Shown here piece after piece: positions 43,630 through 52,097 of a DNA stretch of 64,000 nucleotides (positions within the stretch are counted from its first letter, which is position 1; every line of letters begins with the position of its first letter). The DNA is from JAVBNW01 sp031551255 (GTDB lineage Bacteria > Bacillota > Clostridia > Christensenellales > UBA1750): assembly GCA_031551255.1 (NCBI GenBank), contig JAVBNW010000045.1:62001-126000 (forward strand), written 5' to 3'. A program made the translations under genes and the position numbers. The notes under the pieces were generated by a model, which worked only from the letters and a program-made list of their open reading frames with translations, made no database searches and was not told where the DNA came from.

Positions 43630-44805
43630 ATGTTTAAGCGAGCCGTCGCCGACCGCATGGGGCTTTTGCACACAGAGTCCGCGTTTCAAATCCTCGCCAA
43701 GGCCAAGGCGCTGGAGGCGCAGGGCAAGAGCGTAATTCACATGGAGATCGGCCAGCCGGATTTTAAGACGCCCAAGCATATCATCGAGGCCGCCTACCGG
43801 GCGATGAACGAGGGCTTTACCGGGTATTCGCCGACGCCCGGCTACCCTGAGGCGCGCCAGGCCATCGCCGAATATGCCGCGGAGCAAAAGGGGATTTCCA
43901 CTTCCATGGAAGAGGTGGTGATCGTGCCGGGCGGCAAGCCGGTGATGTTTTACGCGATGCTGATGCTTGTAAACCCGGGCGACGAGGTGCTGTGTCCGAA
44001 CCCTTCATTTCCGATTTACGAATCGGTCATCGAGTTTGCGGGCGGGGTTCCGGTGGCGGTGCCGCTGCTGAACGAAAATGACTTTCGCATCGACCTTGAC
44101 GCCTTTGCGGCGCTCATCACCGAAAAGACGAAGATGCTGATTCTCAACAACCCGTCCAACCCCACCGGCGGCGTATTTCCGCGCGAGGATATTCTGGCGC
44201 TCGCCGATATTCTCAGGCCCTATCCCGATATCTTCATCTTGTCGGATGAGATTTACGATAGGCTCGTCTACGACGGCGAGGTGGCGTCCATCGCTTCGAT
44301 GCCCGGGTTTAAGGATCGGACGATCATCCTGGATGGATTTTCCAAAACGTATGCGATGACCGGGTGGCGGCTGGGGTACGGCATCATGCACCCGGAACTC
44401 GCCAAGCATATGGAGATGCTGATGGTCAACTCCAACTCCTGTTCGGCTTCTTTTACGCAGATCGCGGCGATCGAGGCGCTCAAAGGCCCGCAGGATGCGG
44501 TAGACGAGATGCGGGCGGCCTTTCTCCAGCGCAGGGATTGGCTGGTGGCCGCGCTCAATGCGATTCCCGGCGTCAGCTGCCGCATGCCGGGAGGAGCGTT
44601 TTACGTGTTTCCGGATATCTCCTCCTTCGGCCTTACGGGGGCTGAGTTTGCCGACAGACTGCTGAATGAGGCGGGGGTGGCGGCGTCTTCCGGCGCGTCG
44701 TTCGGGAGGTTTGGCGAAGGCCACATCCGCATGTCCTATGCTACCTCGCTGGAAAATTGTAAGATCGCCGTAGAACGGCTCCAGAAGTTTGTAAAGAAAC
44801 TATAG
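43630..44805 (+). CDS. class I/II pyridoxal-phosphate aminotransferase
   Basis: A 391-residue fold type I aminotransferase. It has the AspC/PatA-like order: HMEIGQPDF at about 40-48, Tyr-Ser-Pro in GYSPTPGYPEARQAIA, NNPSNPTGG and the PLP lysine in DGFSKTYAMTGWRLGY. The substrate amino acid is not certain; aromatic or aspartate-type are likely. The ATG at 43630 follows GGGGGAG. It begins 53 bases after ggt and is probably in the same transcript, ending at a strong terminator. Confidence 0.92.
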   Translation: MFKRAVADRMGLLHTESAFQILAKAKALEAQGKSVIHMEIGQPDFKTPKHIIEAAYRAMNEGFTGYSPTPGYPEARQAIAEYAAEQKGISTSMEEVVIVPGGKPVMFYAMLMLVNPGDEVLCPNPSFPIYESVIEFAGGVPVAVPLLNENDFRIDLDAFAALITEKTKMLILNNPSNPTGGVFPREDILALADILRPYPDIFILSDEIYDRLVYDGEVASIASMPGFKDRTIILDGFSKTYAMTGWRLGYGIMHPELAKHMEMLMVNSNSCSASFTQIAAIEALKGPQDAVDEMRAAFLQRRDWLVAALNAIPGVSCRMPGGAFYVFPDISSFGLTGAEFADRLLNEAGVAASSGASFGRFGEGHIRMSYATSLENCKIAVERLQKFVKKL

Positions 44806-44818
44806 GAAAGGTTTTGCG

Positions 44819-44852
44819 AAAAGCCTGCCGCGATATATCGCGACAGGCTTTT
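44819..44852 (+). terminator. terminator after the aminotransferase gene
   Basis: The stem AAAAGCCTG.CGCGATA / TATCGCG.CAGGCTTTT is flanked by A- and T-runs, so it can act on both strands. Confidence 0.78.
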
Positions 44853-44873
44853 GTACGGCCATTTCTACTTGCG

Positions 44874-45176
44874 CTAATCCATCGTCAGCATGACGGATTG
44901 GCGGATGACGTCCTTGCCATAGGGGCTGTGGCGGATGCTTTCCAGCGTATACAGTTCTACAGGGCTGCCGACGGATCGCTGCAATTCTCGCGCGAGCGCG
45001 TCAAAATCCGGCTTTGCGGAGGTTCCATCCAGGTTTAGCAACAGGTGCAGCCGCCCGTCCTCATCGAGGATGACGTTTTGTTGGGGCGGAATGAGCGAAA
45101 CATAGTTGACGCCATGCTTGCGTGCAACCGGCACCACGCGGCGAGCCAGCTCTTCGATGCCTGAAGGGGATTGCAT
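44874..45176 (-). CDS. degenerate nucleotidyltransferase-fold (MNT-like) protein
   Basis: A 100-residue protein. The C-terminal two thirds (FDALARELQRSVGSPVELYTLESIRHSPYGKDVI) align with the end of minimal nucleotidyltransferase (MNT) domains, which read like FxALxEELEELLGRxVDLV. The active-site stretch is not there: the usual GSxARG and the following DxD are replaced by SLIPPQQN and LHLLLN. A non-catalytic, possibly antitoxin- or binding-type role is possible. No HepT partner gene is adjacent. GAGAGGTG precedes the ATG. Confidence 0.6.
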   Translation of the reverse strand: MQSPSGIEELARRVVPVARKHGVNYVSLIPPQQNVILDEDGRLHLLLNLDGTSAKPDFDALARELQRSVGSPVELYTLESIRHSPYGKDVIRQSVMLTMD

Positions 45177-45314
45177 GTTCGTATCACCTCTCGTATGCAT
45201 GCCAGTATACATGCTTTTCGGGGATTGAGCAAGAAAATGTAGAAGAATCATACCCGGATGGATACCTGTTGCAACAATGTTTTTCCCAAAGCTTGCGGTG
45301 GCGCGCGCGGAAAT

Positions 45315-46052
45315 TTATTCGTATCGAACCCATTCAAGGCACAAGCCGTGCGCAGGGGCCGTCGGACCCAGCAGCAGGCGATCCCCGGACGCGAGCGCTT
45401 TTTCGATCGAATCGGGCTCAAGTTTGCCGATGCCGATATAGTATAGCGTTCCTACTAGGATACGAACCATATTGTACAAAAAGCCGTCGCCTTCAATGGC
45501 GAAGAGCCAATCGTTTCCCTCGCGTCTGAGCGCCGTACAATATACCGTGCGCACGGTGGATTTGCTCTCTCCGCCAGAAGCCATACAGCATAAAAAATCG
45601 TGCGTGCCTTCGATGGAGAGCGCGGCCGCGCGCATCGCCGCTTCGTTAAGGGCAAAGGGCACGTGCCACGCGTACTGCCTGCCGATCGCCTTCGCATGCG
45701 CGGCGCTGTACAGGCGGTAGGTATAGCGCTTACGCGTGGCGTGATAGCGCGCGTGAAAGTTCGGCTTGGCGCTTATGGAGGAAACGATGCGGATATCTTC
45801 CGGCAGACGGGTGTTGAGCGCAAAACACCACCGGTCCGCGGGAATTGTGCTCACGGTATCAAAGTGCGCCACCTGGCCAAGCGCGTGCACCCCCGCATCG
45901 GTGCGGCTCGCGCCGACGATGCCGTGCGGGGCGCCCGTCAGCGCAAGCATGGCCTCCTCCACCGTCTGCTGCACGCTCGGCGCATTGCTTTGGCGCTGCC
46001 AGCCCGCGTAGGCCGTGCCATCGTATTCGATGGTAAGCCTTACTCTCTTCAT
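45315..46052 (-). CDS. truA: tRNA pseudouridine(38-40) synthase
   Basis: A 245-residue pseudouridine synthase modifying positions 38-40 of the tRNA anticodon arm. The catalytic aspartate is Asp52 in SRTDAGVHA; the start VRLTIEYDGTAYAGWQRQ is typical. The ATG overlaps the ecfT stop (ATGA), consistent with the conserved ecfA-ecfT-truA order in Bacillota. No Shine-Dalgarno is needed if coupled. The longer frame upstream lies inside ecfT. A gap of 138 bases separates it from the MNT-like gene. Confidence 0.94.
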   Translation of the reverse strand: MKRVRLTIEYDGTAYAGWQRQSNAPSVQQTVEEAMLALTGAPHGIVGASRTDAGVHALGQVAHFDTVSTIPADRWCFALNTRLPEDIRIVSSISAKPNFHARYHATRKRYTYRLYSAAHAKAIGRQYAWHVPFALNEAAMRAAALSIEGTHDFLCCMASGGESKSTVRTVYCTALRREGNDWLFAIEGDGFLYNMVRILVGTLYYIGIGKLEPDSIEKALASGDRLLLGPTAPAHGLCLEWVRYE

Positions 46053-46864
46053 AGAAGCACAAACAGGCGGCCGTCCAGCAACGCGAGCGCGGCGGTTGCG
46101 CAAAGCACCAGCGCGGCCGCGAAATCCGCCCCGCTGATATGCAAAATTTTCATGCGCGTACGCCCCTCGCCGCCGTGATAGCATCGGGATTCCATCGCCA
46201 TCGCCAGCTCGTCTGCGCGGCGGAAAGCGCTGACGAACAGCGGAACCAGCAACGGCACCATCGCCTTTGCCCGCGCAAACAGGTTGCCGGATTCAAAGTC
46301 CGCGCCGCGCGCCATTTGGGCTTTCATAATTTTATCGGTTTCCTCCAGCAGCGTGGGGATAAAGCGCAGCGCAATCGTCATCATCATCGCCAGTTCGTGC
46401 ACCGGAAAGCGGATCACCTTCAGCGGCCCAAGCAGGCGCTCGATCGCGTCGGTTAAAGAAATCGGCGAGGTGGTCAGCGTCAATAGCGACGTCCCCGTCA
46501 CCCACAGCATCAGGCGCAGCGACAGAAAGGCCGCGTTGCGCAGGCCCTGAGCGGTGATGGTGATGATCCACCATCGAAACAGCGGCTCTCCCTCCCGCGC
46601 GACAAACACATTCAACACAAACGTCAGCACGATGATAAACAAAAGCGGCTTGATGGAGCGCAGCAGAAACGAGAAGGGGATTTTGGCGATATGGGCCGCG
46701 ATTACCACAAACGCGGCGACGACTGCAAAGCCTAAAAACCCTCTGACGAGGAACACGATGACGATATACGCGATCGCCAGCAGAATCTTTACCCGCGGAT
46801 CCAGCCGGTGCACCGGGGAGTTGGCCGGGTAATACTGGCCCAGCGTAATATCAGTGATCGCCAT
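46049..46864 (-). CDS. ecfT: energy-coupling factor transporter transmembrane protein EcfT
   Basis: A 271-residue membrane component of the ECF module, which joins the two ATPases to exchangeable vitamin-binding S components. Typical parts are the start LGQYYPANSPVHRLDPRVKI, five to six hydrophobic segments, and the coupling motifs ARG (ARGADFESG) and the second ARx-type region ELAMAMESRCY. It overlaps the end of ecfA2 by 14 bases. No S component is in this window, so the module presumably serves subunits encoded elsewhere. Confidence 0.94.
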   Translation of the reverse strand: MAITDITLGQYYPANSPVHRLDPRVKILLAIAYIVIVFLVRGFLGFAVVAAFVVIAAHIAKIPFSFLLRSIKPLLFIIVLTFVLNVFVAREGEPLFRWWIITITAQGLRNAAFLSLRLMLWVTGTSLLTLTTSPISLTDAIERLLGPLKVIRFPVHELAMMMTIALRFIPTLLEETDKIMKAQMARGADFESGNLFARAKAMVPLLVPLFVSAFRRADELAMAMESRCYHGGEGRTRMKILHISGADFAAALVLCATAALALLDGRLFVLL

Positions 46865-47729
46865 GCCCCGCCTCCTTATCCCGCGCCTCCAGCGCGCTTA
46901 CAATCGCTTCTTCAAGCCCGGCCATGGTGACGATATCCCCACCCAACGCAAAGCCGTTTTCGCGCAGCTGCGCCGCGATGGAAGCGGCTTCGGGAAGATC
47001 CAGCCCGATCGCCCTAAGTTCGTCCCCTCGCGCAAACACTTCCGCGGGAGACCCCTGCATCAGCAGTTTGCCGCCGGCCATCACCACCACCCGGCTGCAT
47101 AGCCGCGCAACATCGTCCATATTGTGCGAAATCATGATGACGGTGTTGCCACGCTCGTGCCATGCCCTGATGAGTTCCGTGATTTCTTCGCGCCCGCGCG
47201 GGTCGAGTCCGGCGGTCGGCTCGTCTAAAATGAGCACGCTTGGCTGCATAGCCAATACGCCGGCAATCGCTACGCGCCGCTTCTGCCCGCCCGACAGCTC
47301 AAACGGCGAGCGCGGCGCGAATAGTTCGTAGCGCAGCCCCACATCCGCCATGGCGTCCTTGACGCGCGCTAAGAGCTCCTCGCCCGACAGCCCCAGGTTT
47401 TTCGGGCCAAACGCGATGTCTTTTTCGACGGTTTCTTCGAATAGCTGATATTCGGGATATTGAAACACCATACCTACGGTGCGACGCACCGCGCGCATGT
47501 CGCCGCCTTTGCGCGGAATTTCGATGCCGTCCACCGCAATGCTGCCGCCGGTAGGGCGCAAAAGGCCATTCATATGCTGTACGAGCGTGGATTTGCCCGA
47601 GCCCGTATGGCCGATGATGCCGATCAGCTCGCCGTCGCCGATCGAAAGCGTTACGCCGTCGATCGCCACCGCCTGCGAAGGGGTTCCGGGCATGTAAGTA
47701 TGCGTTAGCTCCCGCGCTTCAATCCGCAT
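46851..47729 (-). CDS. ecfA2: energy-coupling factor ATPase EcfA2
   Basis: A 292-residue ABC ATPase powering vitamin and metal uptake through the ECF complex. Walker A is GHTGSGKST, the signature LSGGQKRR, Walker B VLILDEPTAGLD and the switch His is in VIMISHN. It overlaps ecfA1 by 25 bases and ecfT by 14, an operon arrangement conserved across Bacillota. Confidence 0.95.
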   Translation of the reverse strand: MRIEARELTHTYMPGTPSQAVAIDGVTLSIGDGELIGIIGHTGSGKSTLVQHMNGLLRPTGGSIAVDGIEIPRKGGDMRAVRRTVGMVFQYPEYQLFEETVEKDIAFGPKNLGLSGEELLARVKDAMADVGLRYELFAPRSPFELSGGQKRRVAIAGVLAMQPSVLILDEPTAGLDPRGREEITELIRAWHERGNTVIMISHNMDDVARLCSRVVVMAGGKLLMQGSPAEVFARGDELRAIGLDLPEAASIAAQLRENGFALGGDIVTMAGLEEAIVSALEARDKEAGHGDH

Positions 47730-48565
47730 AGGCCCTCCACTAGCTCGTCGGCCGTCATGATGCCCTCGGGCAGCGCGATACCCCGCTTGCGAAGCCTGTC
47801 CGCCAGCGCGAGCGGGCGTGGCGGTTCAAGGCCCGCTTTTGCGAGCAGCGCGGCGTCTTTGAGCACTTCGCGCGGCGCGCCTTGCGCAAGAATCTCGCCC
47901 TCTTCCATCACAATCACCCGGTCGGCGCGCATCGCTTCCTCCATAAAATGGGTGATCAATATAAGCGTTAAGCCCTTTTCCCGCCTGAGCTTTTCCACCG
48001 TGGCGATAACCTCGCGCCGCCCTTCAGGATCCAGCATGGCGGTGGGCTCGTCCAGCACCATCGCCCGAGTTTGCATCGCCAGCACGCCGGCGATGGCCAC
48101 GCGCTGCTTTTGCCCGCCGGAGAGCATGTGCGGAGCCGAGCCGGCGTATTTTGAAAGGCCTACCGCGAGCAGCGCCTCGTCGACCCGTTCGCGGATTTCT
48201 CGCGGCGGCACGCCTAAATTCTCGAGCCCGAACGCGACGTCTTCTTCTACGATGGTGGTGACGATCTGGTTGTCCGGATTTTGCTGCACCAGGCCTACCG
48301 CGCGGCGGATATCCAGGGTGAGAAGTTCGTCTTTCGTATCCATGCCCAGCACCGTCACCCTACCCTTGGTGGGCAGGTACAGTGCGTTCATGAGCTTGGC
48401 GATCGTAGACTTTCCCGAGCCGTTGTGCCCGATGATGCAGACAAATTCCCCTTCGCACACGGAAAAGGAGGCGCCACGCACCGCAGGCTGCGCCTCGGGC
48501 GCGAGATCGCCTTCATCATCCCGGGAGACGGGGTATTCATACCAGCAATCGCTGAGCGTAATCAA
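47705..48565 (-). CDS. ecfA1: energy-coupling factor ATPase EcfA1
   Basis: A 286-residue ABC ATPase, partner of EcfA2. Walker A is GHNGSGKST, the Q-loop LVQQNPDNQI is typical of EcfA1, the signature LSGGQKQR, and Walker B MVLDEPTAML. The start is TTG with AAAGGGG upstream. It is the first gene of the ecfA1-ecfA2-ecfT-truA operon, with promoter at 48649-48677 and a small palindrome in the leader. Confidence 0.95.
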   Translation of the reverse strand: MITLSDCWYEYPVSRDDEGDLAPEAQPAVRGASFSVCEGEFVCIIGHNGSGKSTIAKLMNALYLPTKGRVTVLGMDTKDELLTLDIRRAVGLVQQNPDNQIVTTIVEEDVAFGLENLGVPPREIRERVDEALLAVGLSKYAGSAPHMLSGGQKQRVAIAGVLAMQTRAMVLDEPTAMLDPEGRREVIATVEKLRREKGLTLILITHFMEEAMRADRVIVMEEGEILAQGAPREVLKDAALLAKAGLEPPRPLALADRLRKRGIALPEGIMTADELVEGLCGLKRGS

Positions 48566-48611
48566 CGGCGGAGCCCCTTTCCAAAGCGCTTGGCAAACTA
48601 AGATATGGATA

Positions 48612-48625
48612 TGTCCGGTCGGACA
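48612..48625. promoter_or_regulatory. palindrome in the ecf operon leader
   Basis: TGTCCG-GT-CGGACA, a 14-base inverted repeat 24 bases downstream of the ecf promoter -10. It could be an operator or a small RNA hairpin. Confidence 0.4.
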
Positions 48626-48648
48626 AAAGTTGCTGTAAAACGCGCATT

Positions 48649-48677
48649 ATTGTAGCATGCCCACGCAGCAGGGACAA
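48649..48677 (-). promoter_or_regulatory. promoter of the ecfA1-ecfA2-ecfT-truA operon
   Basis: On the minus strand: TTGTCC, 17 bases, TACAAT, 84 bases before the ecfA1 start. Confidence 0.6.
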
Positions 48678-48689
48678 CGGAGGAAAGGT

Positions 48690-49258
48690 TACATTTCGTC
48701 GTCGCGGACTGCGTATTGCTCGCTTCCACACTGCGGTGTGAAAGCTCGTTCACTGCGTCGCTCCTCCTCTTCCATAAAACCGCTGCGGCGGTTTTATGGA
48801 TTAAGGACGACGAAGAAGGCACGGAGCTCACGCTTTTCGTTCTTCTTTCCCCCACAAGACGCCTTAGCGTCTTGTGGAAGAGGAGGGGCCTCGTTGTCGC
48901 GGATTGCGTATCGCTCGCGTCGTCGGTTTGCACTACGCTCTAGTCCCGCAAAACACTGCGGCGTTTAACGGGAATTGGCGCTCCGTGGAATCTCCTCTTC
49001 CTCAAAACCGCTGAGGCAATTTTGAGGGTTAAGAAGAACGAGGGGTAAAGAACAAAAGCTCGCGCTCCCCGTTCCTCCATAAAGAGCACTGCGGCGCTTT
49101 TATGGGTTGGGAACGACGAAGAGAATGCGGGGCGCGCGTTCTTCGTTCTTCTAAACCCCAAAGAAACCTCAGTTTCTTTGGGAAGCGGAGGTTTCACGTA
49201 GCGCCAATTGCCCGCAGTACCGCGGTGCGCGGGGAATAGGGCGTAGTGCAAACCTCCG
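48690..49258 (+). repeat. large R1 repeat cluster between the ecf operon and the gltX operon end
   Basis: This long gap contains at least seven hairpins with R1 cores, among them CCATAAAACCG/CGGTTTTATGG, CCACAAGACGC/GCGTCTTGTGG, CCTCAAAAC/ATTTTGAGG and 49157-49182 (CCCAAAGAAA/TTTCTTTGGG, identical to 20552-20577). Two elements are inverted relative to one another (48921-49030 minus, 49157-49258 plus). The linkers TCGTCGCGGACTGCG, ACGAAGA and GGAAGAGGAGG recur. No gene is credible here. Confidence 0.72.
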
Positions 49259-50281
49259 CTATTCGGCCAGGGCGCCGACAAACCAGTGGATTCTGACGAG
49301 CTTGTCGCTCTTCGCATCAAAGAAAAATGAACAGCACGCGTGCTGTCGATAGTAATAGGCGCCGCTGTCAAGGTCCGCATCGTCGCAGGGCTCTACGGGC
49401 GCGATCAGGCGCAGCACGTAAGCGCCGTTTTCGTTCACATCCCGCGATAGTTCGGCCATCGGAGGAAACATACGCCCGTCGGGCCAGATATCGGCGTACA
49501 GGGTGGCGGTATCCGCGCCCGAAAGTCGATCGTCGGCCTCGTTCGCCGCTTCGTTCGCTTCGTCGATGGAGGAGTCGCGATCAGGCAGCTTTACGCGGAA
49601 TTTTTTCAGCACCTCCTCAAGCGACGCGCCCACGCGCAGGCCGCGCGGGCCGGGCCAGTCTTTGGAAGTAACCGTCATGCCGGTGAGACTATTTCCGCCT
49701 ACAAACTCGGCATACAGCCCGTCGTATGCGAGCGTCGTAACCTTAAGGCCGGTCAGCTCTTCCGTATGATCTTCGCGCATCGGCGGCTCGCCCAGTTCCC
49801 CTATGACCTCCTCCACGCCCGAGCGGGCTCGGATGCCCATCATGCGAAGATCGCCGGGGACAAATGCCCCAAAGGGTGGCACGTAGCGCGGCGTCGGCTC
49901 GGGTTCGGCCAGGGTTTCCACGATTACGGGCTCCAGCGTGGGTTCCGGCGTAAGCTCCGGGGTGGGGCGGCGCGTGATCAGCGCGGGCCTTGCGCCCGCA
50001 TGCTCCGCGGAACGCGGCAAGGGCGGCTTGATCGCGCAGCCGCCCAACAAGCACAGCGCCATAAGCGCTGCGATTGCCCTATATCGGTTCCCCTCGGGGG
50101 TTTTTGTGCCGCCTCCCGCAAGCTCTTCGGCCGGATGATTTTCCGCTATGCCGCGTCGGTTTCGGCCTTGCGCAGTCCTGCCGCGCGATGGTCTCTCCGC
50201 CTTGGCAGGCAAAAAAATCTCTTGGCCGGGCATCATGCGAGGGTTGCCCAAGAAGCCCAATGCCTTTGTAGGATCCCTCAT
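49259..50281 (-). CDS. putative lipoprotein of unknown family
   Basis: A 340-residue product from the ATG at 50281, which follows AAAGGAT. A lipobox-like stretch, LMALCLLGGC, is preceded by RYRAIAA at residues about 67-81, unusually far from this start, so the real start could be nearer the lipobox, or the N-terminus could be a LysM-like cytoplasmic piece (GNPRMMPGQEIFLP). After the Cys comes a Pro/Glu/Thr-rich linker (about 88-125), then a beta-rich domain with GLRVGASLEEVLKKF. It is the last gene of the glnS-gltX operon. Function is unknown. Confidence 0.6.
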   Translation of the reverse strand: MRDPTKALGFLGNPRMMPGQEIFLPAKAERPSRGRTAQGRNRRGIAENHPAEELAGGGTKTPEGNRYRAIAALMALCLLGGCAIKPPLPRSAEHAGARPALITRRPTPELTPEPTLEPVIVETLAEPEPTPRYVPPFGAFVPGDLRMMGIRARSGVEEVIGELGEPPMREDHTEELTGLKVTTLAYDGLYAEFVGGNSLTGMTVTSKDWPGPRGLRVGASLEEVLKKFRVKLPDRDSSIDEANEAANEADDRLSGADTATLYADIWPDGRMFPPMAELSRDVNENGAYVLRLIAPVEPCDDADLDSGAYYYRQHACCSFFFDAKSDKLVRIHWFVGALAE

Positions 50282-50338
50282 CAGCGCATCCTTTGTATAT
50301 ATCATCCGGATCAGCCGTTAAGAACTTTTCCCGGCGGA

Positions 50339-51787
50339 TCAGAGCATCGAAAGCCCCTTCGCAAGCCGCCCGAGCGTCTCATCTTTTCCCAACAACACCG
50401 CGATTTCAATCGCCCCGCCGGGGGTCGAAAGCCTGCCGCTCATCGCGATGCGCACCGGCCACAGTAGTTGACCGTTTTTCATCGCAAGTTTCTCCGGCAG
50501 CGCCATCAGCGCGTCGTGCACGCTTTGCTCCGACCAATCCTCAAGAGCGGACAGCGCCGCGATCGAGGTCTCAAGCGCAATTTTCGAGCTTTCCAAAGTG
50601 GATTTTGATTTCTTATTGATGTATAGCTCCGCGTCGTATGCGTCCGGCGTCGCAAGGAAATCCACCATGGCAGGCAACGCGTCAAAGCGCTCGGTGCGCG
50701 GCTGAAGAAGCCTGCCAAGAAGCGCCCGGTCAAACCGGCCCTCGCCCAACGCCTTGTCGAGCCACGAGTTAGCTTCTTTTAGGTAGGCCTCGGGCTCCAT
50801 GCGCCTGACGTACTCGGCGTTATACCACGTGAGCTTTTCCATATCGAACAGCGAATCCGATTTGGAGATGCCCTTGATGTCAAAGGCATCGATTAGCTCT
50901 TCGCGCGTGAACAGCTCCTGGTTCGTGCCGGGGTTCCAGCCGACGAACACGATATAGTTGACGATAGCATCGCTTAAAAAGCCCATGTTTAATAGATCTT
51001 CGAACGTCGGGTCCCCGTGGCGCTTGGAGAGCTTATGCGTATGGTCGCGCATGACCTGTGTCAGGTGGATGTACTGCGGTATGTCCCAGCCAAACGCCTG
51101 ATAGAGCAGGTTATACTTGGGCGCGGAGGACAAGTACTCGCTGCCGCGCATCACGTGCGAAATCCGCATCAGGTGGTCGTCCACGACGTTGGCGAAGTTG
51201 TAGGTCGGCAGGCCGTCGGCCTTGATGAGCACATTGTCGTCCAACTGCGCGCACTCGACCTCGACGCGGCCGTAGATCACGTCGTCAAAACACGCGGTTC
51301 CCTCGGCGGGAACGTTTTGGCGGATGACATGCTCTTCGCCCGCTGCGACACGCTTTTTCGCCTCTTCAACAGGCACGTTGTGTAGGCAATGCTTATCGTA
51401 CTTAAACGTCTCCCCGCGCGCCTCGGCGGCGACCCGGCGCTCCTCGAGCTGCTCCTTTGTGCAGAAGCAGTAATAGGCGGCGCCCTTGTCGACCAGATGC
51501 TCGGCGTACGGGCGGTATAGGTGCTTGCGCTGTGTTTGGATGTAGGGGCCGTAGTCGCCGCCGACATCCGGCCCCTCGTCCCAGTCGATGCCAGCCAGGC
51601 GAAGCGCCTCGTAGATTTTCTCCACCGCGCCGGGCACCTCGCGCTCGGTGTCGGTGTCTTCTATGCGCAAAATAAAGGTACCCTTATGGTGGCGTGCGAG
51701 CAGCCATGTATAGATACCGGTTCGCAAATTGCCGATGTGCATATAGCCCGTCGGACTTGGCGCGAACCGCGTGCGGACATTGGTCAT
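50339..51787 (-). CDS. gltX: glutamyl-tRNA synthetase
   Basis: A 482-residue class I synthetase that attaches glutamate to tRNA-Glu. The HIGH motif is SPTGYMHIGNLRT and the KMSKS motif is HKLSKRHGDP, both intact. Length and the Cys pair YYCFCTKEQL fit bacterial GluRS. I chose the ATG at 51787 with AAGGAGGC at six-base spacing; a TTG two codons earlier overlaps that site. It starts two bases after the preceding membrane-protein gene stop. A separate GlnRS gene in the same operon suggests that this GluRS may be discriminating. Confidence 0.95.
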   Translation of the reverse strand: MTNVRTRFAPSPTGYMHIGNLRTGIYTWLLARHHKGTFILRIEDTDTEREVPGAVEKIYEALRLAGIDWDEGPDVGGDYGPYIQTQRKHLYRPYAEHLVDKGAAYYCFCTKEQLEERRVAAEARGETFKYDKHCLHNVPVEEAKKRVAAGEEHVIRQNVPAEGTACFDDVIYGRVEVECAQLDDNVLIKADGLPTYNFANVVDDHLMRISHVMRGSEYLSSAPKYNLLYQAFGWDIPQYIHLTQVMRDHTHKLSKRHGDPTFEDLLNMGFLSDAIVNYIVFVGWNPGTNQELFTREELIDAFDIKGISKSDSLFDMEKLTWYNAEYVRRMEPEAYLKEANSWLDKALGEGRFDRALLGRLLQPRTERFDALPAMVDFLATPDAYDAELYINKKSKSTLESSKIALETSIAALSALEDWSEQSVHDALMALPEKLAMKNGQLLWPVRIAMSGRLSTPGGAIEIAVLLGKDETLGRLAKGLSML

Positions 51788-51789
51788 GG

Positions 51790-52068
51790 TCAAGCCTCCT
51801 TGGCCTTTTCAAGCTTTTTATTGCGGAAGTAGATGCACAGGTCGATCGACACCATCACCGCATTGAGCGCGTACAAAACCGTTACGATATCGCGGCTGAA
51901 GAACAGCTTATGCGCGATGCCCGCGCAGTAGCCGATGATGATCAGCACCATGAACACCGGGCTTTTGCCGCCTGTGGAGCGGGATACCCACGAGCGGTGG
52001 ATGGATACCGGCCAGCTAAAGCCGAAACATGCGAGCATGATGATTTCGAACGGGCTGAACGAGCCCAT
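51790..52068 (-). CDS. small membrane protein, SemiSWEET/PQ-loop-like
   Basis: A 92-residue protein with three hydrophobic helices (about 7-20, 36-55, 62-82) separated by a basic loop SRSTGGKSPVF. This shape resembles half-transporter (SemiSWEET/PQ-loop) proteins, and a close family is common in Clostridia without assigned function. GGGGAGG precedes the ATG. It lies between glnS and gltX with tight spacing, so it is co-transcribed with them. Confidence 0.78.
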   Translation of the reverse strand: MGSFSPFEIIMLACFGFSWPVSIHRSWVSRSTGGKSPVFMVLIIIGYCAGIAHKLFFSRDIVTVLYALNAVMVSIDLCIYFRNKKLEKAKEA

Positions 52069-52097
52069 GACACGACCTCCCCGCGCCGCGGCGCGCT

